Source of the DNA: a bacterium
GTDB taxonomy: Bacteria; AUK180
Length of the DNA: 16,359 nt
Direction of reading: 5' to 3'
NCBI GenBank assembly: GCA_030622125.1
Contig: JAUXGM010000037.1
Coordinates: 1-16,359 of the forward strand
Shown here: positions 7,008 to 14,090 of the stretch, piece after piece
How positions within the stretch are numbered: position 1 is the stretch's first letter
Layout: every line of letters begins with the position of its first letter
Notes under the pieces: model-generated
Told to the model about the DNA's origin: nothing
What the model saw: the letters and a program-made list of their open reading frames with translations, nothing else
Database searches by the model: none
Position numbers and translations under genes: made by a program

Positions 7008-7919
7008 TTGAGTATAATCAAAACAAAAAATTTGACCAAGATATACAAAAAGGGAAGAAAAAAAATTCGGGCACTTCATAACCTAAATCTTTCTGTTGAT
7101 GAGGGAACTATATTTGGTTTTTTAGGCAGGAACGGTGCAGGTAAAACAACAGCGATCAAACTTTTTTTAGGACTTCTTCGTCCAACCTCGGGAAATATTT
7201 CAATACTTGGGAAAAATCCCGATAATATAGATATAAAGAATCAAATAGGATATCTTCCGGAGATTTCATATTTAGACAAGGATTTTACCGCATGGGAGTT
7301 ATTAAAATTCTTCGGCAATTTCTTTAAGATAGAGCGGAAGGTAGTTGAAGAAAGAATTGACGATCTGCTTTCACAATTCGGACTTTTAACCTTTAAAGAT
7401 ACAAAAATAGGAGATTTTTCCAAAGGGATGCTTCAAAAAATCGCAATAATCCAGGCATTGTTACATCAACCGAAACTTTTAATACTTGATGAACCCACAG
7501 AAGGACTGGATCCTATTTCACAACATGAGATCAGAGAATTCGTTAAAAATGAGAAGAAGAAGGGCAACACAATATTTCTTTCCTCTCATTATCTTGATGA
7601 GGTTGAAGAACTTTGTGATGTTATCGGAGTTTTACATAAAGGTAAACTCCTGCGATATGGGGAAAAAGATAAACTTTTACAGTATAAAATAATGTATACC
7701 TTTATAATAAAAGGAAAAAGCATAGAGAGTATCGTTTCTAAATACAATGGTAAGCCGTTTTTAAATGACTGCTATAAACTTCATATCAGTCTGAATGAAA
7801 AAGAGAATTTTACTAATTTATTAAATAGGAATAAGATAGAAATTGTTGAATTTTATAGAGAGAGAGAAGAGATCGCTGATTTTTTTCTAAGAACGATCGG
7901 AGAGAGTAAAAATGAATAA
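7008..7919 (+). CDS. ABC-2 type transporter ATP-binding protein
   Basis: 303 residues from the TTG at 7008, chosen because GGGG (6998-7001) sits six bases upstream and the product then starts SIIKTKNLTKIYKKG, as family members do; a TTG at 6996 would add four residues. It is the ATPase that powers an export or membrane-handling complex with the next gene. Walker A GRNGAGKTT is at about 40-48, the signature is FSKGMLQ (137-143, a variant of LSGGQ), Walker B LLILDEP at 157-163, and the switch histidine is His194 in FLSSHYLDE. A C-terminal domain of about 80 residues follows, as in many ABC-2 ATPases. Its end overlaps the permease start by 8 bp. The substrate is not evident. Confidence 0.93.
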   Translation: MSIIKTKNLTKIYKKGRKKIRALHNLNLSVDEGTIFGFLGRNGAGKTTAIKLFLGLLRPTSGNISILGKNPDNIDIKNQIGYLPEISYLDKDFTAWELLKFFGNFFKIERKVVEERIDDLLSQFGLLTFKDTKIGDFSKGMLQKIAIIQALLHQPKLLILDEPTEGLDPISQHEIREFVKNEKKKGNTIFLSSHYLDEVEELCDVIGVLHKGKLLRYGEKDKLLQYKIMYTFIIKGKSIESIVSKYNGKPFLNDCYKLHISLNEKENFTNLLNRNKIEIVEFYREREEIADFFLRTIGESKNE

Positions 7920-8679
7920 AATATTAAATATGACAAAATTTACATTCTTAAAACTTGTAAAGAACAAAATACTCTATGGAATATTCTTTTTAAATCTTAT
8001 ATTTATTTATTTATTAAAGGGATTAAATCTTTTTGAAATCGGTGCTCACCCGCTTGTAATAATTGACTCAACACTTTATATCTATGAAATAATGGGTTTT
8101 ATCCTGCTCCTTGCCGTGATTGCAAATAACATCAGAAGGGAAATTGAAACAAAGAATATCTATCTTGTCCTTTCAAAACCCGTAACCAAGGTGGAATACA
8201 TATTGGGAAAGATATTCGGGATATACATTTTATTTGCAATATTTACCCTACTTACAATTATTGAAATTTTGATCTTTATGTCCCCTATTACAAAGGAATA
8301 TACCGGACTTTTTATTCTTGCGATCATCTTTAAGGCATTCTACCTTTTTATATTCACAGGAATACTTATTTTCTTTTCTCTTTTTCTTAGACCTACGATC
8401 ATGGTGGTAATCTCAATTATTACTTTCTATTTTGCAGGATTAAATCTTGATTATATTGAATTGATCATAGGAAGCAGTTATCCATCGATAATTGTAAATT
8501 TATTGAAATTCATAAAATTTATTCTTCCGAACGGAAATTATCTTGACCTGCGATTTGCTGCAATGCAGCTTACCAATATCCCCTTTTCTTATTTTATTGC
8601 TTCAATACTATACATTATCGGGTATATGGGATTTATTGTTCTTTTATCCGGCTGGATATTTAAAAACAAGGAATTTTGA
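7912..8679 (+). CDS. ABC-2 type transporter permease
   Basis: 255 residues, very hydrophobic, with about six predicted membrane helices (roughly 21-36, 57-72, 102-124, 131-157, 162-177, 228-248). The cytoplasmic segment ETKNIYLVLSKPVTKVEYIL after helix two matches the coupling region of ABC-2 permeases, which contacts the ATPase. Family members export lipids, polysaccharides, drugs or proteins, or work in gliding-type complexes; nothing here identifies the cargo. The gene overlaps the ATPase by 8 bp, and its TGA shares a base with the next ATG (8679), which points to stoichiometric translation. Confidence 0.88.
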   Translation: MNKILNMTKFTFLKLVKNKILYGIFFLNLIFIYLLKGLNLFEIGAHPLVIIDSTLYIYEIMGFILLLAVIANNIRREIETKNIYLVLSKPVTKVEYILGKIFGIYILFAIFTLLTIIEILIFMSPITKEYTGLFILAIIFKAFYLFIFTGILIFFSLFLRPTIMVVISIITFYFAGLNLDYIELIIGSSYPSIIVNLLKFIKFILPNGNYLDLRFAAMQLTNIPFSYFIASILYIIGYMGFIVLLSGWIFKNKEF

Positions 8680-9092
8680 TGAAAAAACAGACAATAGTGA
8701 CCATTTTATTTTTTATTCTGATATTTCTTTTTTTTATTCTATTTATTAATTATTCAAAGAATTATAAAAATTATATATTGGTGCCGAACTCTATTCACCG
8801 TCACGGCGGGAAACAACACATTGCAAATGATTTAACAAAAAACAGAGGGAAAAAGACAGTGAATAGTGAACAGTTAATAGTGAATAGTGAAAAAAAAGAA
8901 AAAACAGCGGGACATTCCTCCGGTGTATCCCAGAAAGAACATCGCAACCATCATCACCATCAATTGGATTATATTCATCTAAGAATATTAAATCATCCAT
9001 GGAACAATAAAAAGATAATTGAAATGATCTTTGTGCAAGCGATCTTTTTTTTGATTCTTTCTTCTCTATTATTTGTAAAAAATTTTAAATGA
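8679..9092 (+). CDS. His-rich protein with two membrane helices, ABC cluster
   Basis: 137 residues from the ATG overlapping the permease stop; a TTG three bases earlier is possible but poorer. A membrane helix at about 6-24 and a second at about 113-132 bracket a polar loop of about 90 residues. The loop is rich in histidine (eleven, including HHHH at 91-94) and may bind metal; that is inference. Residues 61-75 are encoded by a short repeat, AGTGAATAGTGAA twice, of the kind usually found between genes. I do not recognise the family. The 4-nt ATGA overlap with the following gene and its place between permease and TPR-like protein make it a likely subunit of the same transport machine. Confidence 0.7.
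   Translation: MKKQTIVTILFFILIFLFFILFINYSKNYKNYILVPNSIHRHGGKQHIANDLTKNRGKKTVNSEQLIVNSEKKEKTAGHSSGVSQKEHRNHHHHQLDYIHLRILNHPWNNKKIIEMIFVQAIFFLILSSLLFVKNFK
8858..8891 (+). repeat. Dispersed-type repeat embedded in a coding region
   Basis: AGTGAATAGTGAA occurs at 8858-8870 and again at 8879-8891, a 21-bp period, followed by an A-rich run. The translation is VNSEQLI-VNSE. Sequences built from the words AGTGAA, AACAGT and AATAGT are, as I recall, a widespread class of short intergenic repeats. Here the unit keeps the frame and adds a hydrophilic linker. Confidence 0.65.
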
Positions 9093-9766
9093 ATAAAAAG
9101 ATATTTTTTCTTATTTTAATATTTATTGTAATATTCGGTACATCTTCAACTTATTTTAATTTTTCACTACCGCCAAAAAAAATCGATATTGTAAACAGTA
9201 ATATCTTTTCGCTATTGATGGGAAGATATCGTGAATTTCTCTCCGAGTTTTTATGGAACAGAGTAGATATTTATCACCATATGTGGGAATTTTCCGGAAA
9301 ATCGACATCAAATGAAAACGGTTCTCTCTACCTTTTGAAATTCGCAACGGTTTTGAACCCGCATTTTGTAAAAGCTTATGCGCTTGGATCCTTTATCCTG
9401 TATAAATACAATAAAAAGAAAAAAGAAGGTAAAGAATTTTTATTGGAGGGAATCAGAAAAAATCCGGAAAGTTATACCCTATGGAAGGAACTTACTTTTT
9501 TTCACTATTTTACGGAAAAAAATGACAAAAAGGCATATTCCTCAGGAAAAACAGCATTCAAATTCATAACGGATGCTGATCTAAATGAAGATGATGCATT
9601 GGTATTTATAAGAACACTCGGAAGAACCAGCTTTAAATTTAAAAAATACGGTGAGGCTCAGAAATATTATTCTATATTAAAACGACGGAAACACTTAAAT
9701 TCAAAAGATAAAAATGAAATGAATAAAATTATGGAGGTCATAAATGACAAAAAAGCAGGGCATTAA
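9089..9766 (+). CDS. Membrane-anchored TPR-like protein, ABC cluster
   Basis: 225 residues. One N-terminal membrane helix (about 5-20) acts as anchor or uncleaved signal; the rest is helical and hydrophilic and should lie outside the cytoplasmic membrane. LLKFATVLNPHFVKAYALGS (82-101) and EGIRKNPESYTLWKELTFFH (120-139) have the spacing of tetratricopeptide helices, and ALVFIRTLGRTSFKFKKYGE continues the pattern. TPR scaffolds bind partner proteins. The gene overlaps the His-rich gene by 4 nt and the aminopeptidase by 23 nt. Together with the ATPase, permease and His-rich protein it forms a four-gene cassette; the role of the cassette is unknown. Confidence 0.72.
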   Translation: MNKKIFFLILIFIVIFGTSSTYFNFSLPPKKIDIVNSNIFSLLMGRYREFLSEFLWNRVDIYHHMWEFSGKSTSNENGSLYLLKFATVLNPHFVKAYALGSFILYKYNKKKKEGKEFLLEGIRKNPESYTLWKELTFFHYFTEKNDKKAYSSGKTAFKFITDADLNEDDALVFIRTLGRTSFKFKKYGEAQKYYSILKRRKHLNSKDKNEMNKIMEVINDKKAGH

Positions 9767-11150
9767 AAAAGAATCTCTCGATTTCCAATTGAAGAACCTC
9801 TGGTCGGTTTACTCTAAGAAAGAGGAGAAAGATGTAATGACTTTTGCTGAAAATTACAAGGTATTTTTAGATCTTTCCAAAACAGAACGAGAGGTATATG
9901 ATTTTATGTTGGAAAAGGCACAGAAAAATGGATTTAGTGAAAAACTGACAAAAGGTGCAAAAAAGATAATCATCGGGAATCGGGAAAAAGCTCTTGCGAT
10001 TGTTTATCTTGGAAAGTTACCTTTGACAAAGGGCTTCCGACTTATTGGGGCACATATTGATTCCCCGCGTCTTGATCTTAAACAGAAACCGTTTTTTGAA
10101 GACACAAATATTTCGCTTTTAAAAACCCATTATTACGGTGGGGTTAAAAAATATCAATGGGTATCAAGACCATTAGCAATTCACGGTGTTGTAGTAAAAG
10201 AAAACGGAGAAAAGGTAAGGATCACCGTCGGTGAGGATGAAAAAGATCCCGTCTTCGTTATCCCCGACCTTCTGCCTCATCTTGCAAGAAAAATTCAAGA
10301 TACAAAAAAAGCCAATGAAATTGTCATAGCGGAGAACCTGAATCTTATCGCTTCTCAGAAAGAAGTAATAGATGAAGAAGAAAAAAGGAAACTTGTCAAG
10401 TTTTTACTAACACTACTCAATGAAAAATACGGTATAAATGAAGAAGATTTTGTATCGGCTGATATAGAGATCGTTCCGGCGGATAAGGCAAAGGATGTCG
10501 GATTTGATAGAACCTTTATAGGTGCTTATGGACATGATGATAGAGTCTGTGGATATAGTGCATTTAAAGCAATCTCCGATCTAAAGGAACAACCGCAGTA
10601 TACCTCAATCGCCTTTTTTGTTGATAAAGAGGAAATTGGAAGTGATGGACCGACAGGGGCTCAATCCAATTTTATTTTGGATATTATAGTCAAATTACTT
10701 TCTTTGCAGGGGAAGAAAACCGATCTTGCTACAATTAATGAGATCTTTAATAATTCCGAGGCACTCTCCGGTGATGTCAATGCCGCTGTTAACCCGATGT
10801 ATAAAGAAGTTCATGAAATCAATAATGCAGCGATATCGGGATATGGGGTCATCCTAACAAAATTCACGGGATCCGGAGGAAAATATTCTTCGAACGAAGC
10901 GACTGCTGAATTTACTGCAAAGATTAGAAAAATCTTTAATTCCAATAATGTTCATTGGCAATTTGGAGAACTTGGTAAAGTAGATGAGGGTGGTGGTGGA
11001 ACAATAGCAAAATGTATCTCAAAATGGGGAATAAGTACGATAGATTGTGGTCCCGGAATATTGGGAATGCATTCTCCTTACGAGATCGTTTCAAAGGCAG
11101 ACCTTTATGAAACCTATAAGGCATATAAGGGATTTTTCTTATTTAAATAA
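9744..11150 (+). CDS. M18 family aminopeptidase
   Basis: 468 residues, the normal length for peptidase family M18, dodecameric dinuclear-metal enzymes that remove N-terminal residues from peptides in the cytoplasm. Metal and catalytic motifs are present: GAHIDSPRLD (His104, Asp106), GAYGHDDRVCGY (Asp265/Asp266, bridging), DKEEIGSDG (Glu296 general base, Glu297 ligand), SGDVNAAVNP (Asp344, where AHA of many relatives is NAA) and GMHSPYE (His443). The start is fixed by GGAGG at 9733-9737, six bases before the ATG, inside the end of the preceding gene. It probably salvages amino acids from peptides. No link to the transport cassette is shown beyond co-transcription. Confidence 0.95.
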   Translation: MTKKQGIKKESLDFQLKNLWSVYSKKEEKDVMTFAENYKVFLDLSKTEREVYDFMLEKAQKNGFSEKLTKGAKKIIIGNREKALAIVYLGKLPLTKGFRLIGAHIDSPRLDLKQKPFFEDTNISLLKTHYYGGVKKYQWVSRPLAIHGVVVKENGEKVRITVGEDEKDPVFVIPDLLPHLARKIQDTKKANEIVIAENLNLIASQKEVIDEEEKRKLVKFLLTLLNEKYGINEEDFVSADIEIVPADKAKDVGFDRTFIGAYGHDDRVCGYSAFKAISDLKEQPQYTSIAFFVDKEEIGSDGPTGAQSNFILDIIVKLLSLQGKKTDLATINEIFNNSEALSGDVNAAVNPMYKEVHEINNAAISGYGVILTKFTGSGGKYSSNEATAEFTAKIRKIFNSNNVHWQFGELGKVDEGGGGTIAKCISKWGISTIDCGPGILGMHSPYEIVSKADLYETYKAYKGFFLFK

Positions 11151-11169
11151 TTTAATGGAGGACTAACTA

Positions 11170-12876
11170 ATGCGATTAGGCGATATGCTTATAAAAAACG
11201 GATTGATCAACCAGGAGCAATTGGAACAAGCTCTGGAAATACAAAAAAAATCAAAGGAAAGATTGGGTTCAATATTAGTAAGTGAAGGATTTATCGAGGA
11301 AGATAAGATGTTAATTACACTACAGGATCAACTTGGTGTAATGGCAATAAATCTTGACGAATGGCCTGAAATAGAACCCGATATCTTAAAACTCATACCG
11401 GCAAAAATAGCAAAAAAAAATAAAGTGATACCAATTGAAAAATTAGCCGATACATTAACAGTAGCCATGCTTGATCCCACCGATGAAAAATTAAAGGAAG
11501 ATCTTGAATTTATTACTCATCTTTCAATTAGTCCGGCAATCTCAACGAAGAGAAGTATTGCTGCTGCTATTGAAAAATATTATCAATCTGCAACTGAACA
11601 ATTGATGGAACAAACCGAAGGATTTGATGATACGATCAGAGAGATAGAATCAGAAGAGGATATCGAGGGTTTTGATGAGCAATTGGAAGATCAAATCTCC
11701 GGTAAAGACAAACCAATGGTAAAGCTTGTCAATCAAATTGTTCAGGGAGGGATCACTATGGGAGCTTCCGATATTCACATAGAGCCATTTGAAAAATTCG
11801 TTAAGCTTAGATACAGAGTAGATGGTGATTTAAAAACCGAAAGAACATTTAAAAAAAATCTGATTACCGGAATTGTTGCAAGAATTAAGATCATATCACA
11901 TCTTGATATATCTGAAAAAAGAGTCCCTCAGGATGGTAAAGCAAGGGTAAAATACGGAAATAGAAAGATAGACCTTCGTGTAGCTACCGTACCTTGTGTT
12001 CACGGAGAAAAAGTTGTTATAAGAATTCTTGATAAAGGAGGTGGCAAGGTAACATTGGATATGCTCGGATTAGAACCTGAGCAACTTGAACATTTTAAAG
12101 CTGCGATTGAACAACCATGGGGAATGATACTTATCACCGGACCGACAGGATCCGGTAAAACATATACCTTATCAACATCTCTTGAACTTTTAAATAGCGA
12201 TAAAGTTAATATTATGACGGCAGAAGACCCTGTGGAATTTGATATTGAAGGTTTGAATCAGGTAGAAACGAAACCGGATATCGGTTATACCTTCGCAACT
12301 GCCCTTAAAGCATTTTTAAGAGCTGATCCTAATATCATTATGATCGGTGAAATTAGAGATCTTGGAACGGGAGATATTGCAATTAAGGCAGCTCAAACAG
12401 GGCATCTTGTATTTGCAACGCTTCATACCAATTCCGCACCGGATACTATTGCAAGATTGGAAAATATGGGGATTGAACCGTTTAATATAGCAAGTTCGCT
12501 TATAATGGTCGTGGCACAGCGGATGGTAAAAAAGATATGTTCAAAGTGTAAGGTCGTAGATGAAAGTATCACTGATGATGTTAAGAGACAACTCGGAATA
12601 CCGGAAGATAAGTTGGCGGAAACGAATTTATATAAAGGTACGGGGTGTCCTAAATGTCGAAATACGGGTTATAAAGGTAGAACGGCGGTTTTTGAGATCC
12701 TTTGTGTCGACGAAGTAATACGAAAACAAATAAATGAAAAGGCGTCGGTGGATGTAATTAAAAAAACTGCAAGAGCACAAGGAATGCATACCTTGAGAGA
12801 ATCAGCGGTTATAAAGGCATTAAAGGGACTAACAACCGTTGAAGAAGTCTTTAAAAATACAATGGCTGATGCATAA
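11170..12876 (+). CDS. PilB/GspE-type assembly ATPase
   Basis: 568 residues. An N-terminal MshEN/T2SSE_N domain (1 to about 140, starting RLGDMLIKNGLINQEQLEQA) precedes an acidic linker and the N2D and ATPase domains. Walker A GPTGSGKT is at 324-331, the Asp box AEDPVEF at 351-357, Walker B IIMIGEIRD at 389-397, the His box TGHLVFATLHT at 410-420, and a zinc-binding tetracysteine (Cys457, Cys460, Cys493, Cys496) follows, as in PilB and GspE. It is the cytoplasmic motor that extends type IV pili or drives type II secretion. GGAGG (11157-11161) supports the start. No PilC, PilT, pilin or secretin gene is in the window, so pilus versus secretion cannot be decided. Confidence 0.93.
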   Translation: MRLGDMLIKNGLINQEQLEQALEIQKKSKERLGSILVSEGFIEEDKMLITLQDQLGVMAINLDEWPEIEPDILKLIPAKIAKKNKVIPIEKLADTLTVAMLDPTDEKLKEDLEFITHLSISPAISTKRSIAAAIEKYYQSATEQLMEQTEGFDDTIREIESEEDIEGFDEQLEDQISGKDKPMVKLVNQIVQGGITMGASDIHIEPFEKFVKLRYRVDGDLKTERTFKKNLITGIVARIKIISHLDISEKRVPQDGKARVKYGNRKIDLRVATVPCVHGEKVVIRILDKGGGKVTLDMLGLEPEQLEHFKAAIEQPWGMILITGPTGSGKTYTLSTSLELLNSDKVNIMTAEDPVEFDIEGLNQVETKPDIGYTFATALKAFLRADPNIIMIGEIRDLGTGDIAIKAAQTGHLVFATLHTNSAPDTIARLENMGIEPFNIASSLIMVVAQRMVKKICSKCKVVDESITDDVKRQLGIPEDKLAETNLYKGTGCPKCRNTGYKGRTAVFEILCVDEVIRKQINEKASVDVIKKTARAQGMHTLRESAVIKALKGLTTVEEVFKNTMADA

Positions 12877-12891
12877 ACAAAAGGAGATATT

Positions 12892-13659
12892 ATGAAAAAG
12901 AGAATTGCTTTGATCTTGATTTTATTATTAGCGTTTTTAGGTTGCAAAAACAGTGGCAAGGAAGAGGCTGTCGAAAGAAAATTTACTACCGAAAAAACAA
13001 TGGAGCAGCAGAGCACCGGAACACCGGAGAAAAAAGAAAAAACATTAGCATCAACACCAAACATGGAACAAAATACAATTGACAATGGACAATTGACAAT
13101 GGACAATGAAAAAAAAGAAATAAGAAGTAAAGAAGGTGTCGAAAAAGAAAAAAAGATAGAAAGCATACCAAAAAACTACAAAACAAAGATCACAAATATT
13201 ACCAAAGGGGTTGATAATTATGAAGTCACATTTGACAATCTGATCGTAGTAAAAAATGTAAGAATAGAAAATAATCATTTGATCTTTCCTTATTCTACAT
13301 CGGGAGAGAGAAAATATTATTTTATCTGGGCAAATGAAAAAGAATTATTGGCAAAGTTTTACACGGAAATTTTAAATAATAAAGTTTCCTCTTACCAGGG
13401 AAAACCCGTAATTACAGGAATAAAGATCAAAAAATACGAAAGCAGCAGTTTAAAAGGCTGGGCGGATGTTGAACTTGATAATGAATTTACGGTAAAAAGT
13501 ATCCCAATCTTTATGGGTGGTAGATACAATAAAAATAATATCGGGGAACCCGCTGTAAAAGTCGATGGAAAATATGTTCCGATGGTAACATTTAAAGATA
13601 AAATATGGAAAAACGAATTACAGGAAGCAATATTCAAAAAATATTCATCATTGGAATAG
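12892..13659 (+). CDS. Lipoprotein with two SpoVG-like domains
   Basis: 255 residues. The N-terminus is a lipoprotein signal with lipobox AFLGC, Cys18 being the lipid-modified residue, so the mature protein should be tethered outside the cytoplasm. Residues about 20-95 are a charged, low-complexity linker that includes NTIDNGQLTMDNEKKE, encoded by a 14-bp DNA repeat. Two similar domains follow: 99-161 (YEVTFDNLIVVKNVRI ... ELLAKFYTEIL) and 173-251 (ADVELDNEFTVKSIPI ... ELQEAIFKKY). Both match the order of SpoVG (I-x-I strand, D-[ND/E]-x-hydrophobic-V-[KH]-[DNS]-h-x-I, a loop, then a C-terminal helix). SpoVG is normally a single-domain cytoplasmic nucleic-acid-binding protein. The resemblance is by eye. 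An AGGAG sequence lies about seven bases before the ATG. Confidence 0.7.
   Translation: MKKRIALILILLLAFLGCKNSGKEEAVERKFTTEKTMEQQSTGTPEKKEKTLASTPNMEQNTIDNGQLTMDNEKKEIRSKEGVEKEKKIESIPKNYKTKITNITKGVDNYEVTFDNLIVVKNVRIENNHLIFPYSTSGERKYYFIWANEKELLAKFYTEILNNKVSSYQGKPVITGIKIKKYESSSLKGWADVELDNEFTVKSIPIFMGGRYNKNNIGEPAVKVDGKYVPMVTFKDKIWKNELQEAIFKKYSSLE
13075..13110 (+). repeat. Dispersed-type 14-bp repeat embedded in a coding region
   Basis: ACAATTGACAATGG occurs at 13075-13088 and 13089-13102 and starts a third copy (ACAATG) at 13103, followed by an A-rich run. Tracts built from ACAATTG and ACAATGG are, as I recall, a common class of intergenic repeats in several bacterial groups. Here the tract is translated as part of the lipoprotein linker without breaking the frame. 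Confidence 0.7.
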
Positions 13660-14090
13660 TTTTTTTTCTTTTTACAGCTGTTATTCAGGGAAAGGAAAGC
13701 TTTTTACATGAAAAAAAACCGTTTATACGGTTGGCTCAATCACTTATTTTACCGGGATGGGGACAATTTTCAAATAAAAAATATCTGAAATCATCCATCT
13801 TTTTTTCTACAGCAGTAATTAGTGTTTTTGCAACAATGAATAGCTACAACTCATTAGATGATTCCTTCAATAATTATAATAGAGAAATGGAATTGGGAAA
13901 TATTACTTATGCAAATGAACTTTATGATAAGTATAAAAATAAATTTACACTTCATCAATATCTGATAACTACCGTAATTATTTTCTGGGGGTTAAATTCA
14001 TTGGATGCCTTTTTTGATGCCCATTTTCTTAAGATAAATATTAAGAAAGACAATGAGAACCTAAAATTGTATATTGAAAAAGAGTTTTAA
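13605..14090 (+). CDS. Small membrane protein with PGWGQ motif (DUF5683-like)
   Basis: 161 residues. A signal or membrane helix spans about 12-28, then RLAQSLILPGWGQFSNKKYL (42-61), a motif seen in DUF5683-like and related small membrane proteins of unknown function, followed by hydrophobic stretches at about 64-78 and 116-134. The ATG at 13605 lies 55 bp inside the lipoprotein gene in another frame with no good ribosome site; there is no later ATG before the PGWGQ motif, so this start or a nearby non-ATG codon must be used. Its TAA shares a base with the next ATG. The family assignment rests on the short motif only, so function is unknown. Confidence 0.68.
   Translation: MEKRITGSNIQKIFIIGIVFFLFTAVIQGKESFLHEKKPFIRLAQSLILPGWGQFSNKKYLKSSIFFSTAVISVFATMNSYNSLDDSFNNYNREMELGNITYANELYDKYKNKFTLHQYLITTVIIFWGLNSLDAFFDAHFLKINIKKDNENLKLYIEKEF

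Noticed and set aside
8676-8678. TTG start one codon before the ATG of the His-rich protein
   Set aside because: ATG at 8679 overlaps the permease stop in the usual coupled manner and is the stronger start.
8791-9000. 69-codon minus-strand frame with HYSLLTVHYSL repeats
   Set aside because: It is the reverse reading of the AGTGAA repeat inside the His-rich protein gene.
12669-13166. 165-codon open frame on the minus strand
   Set aside because: It lies antisense to the PilB and lipoprotein genes. Its SIVNCPLSIVF stretch is only the reverse reading of the 14-bp repeat, and there is no ribosome site or family motif.
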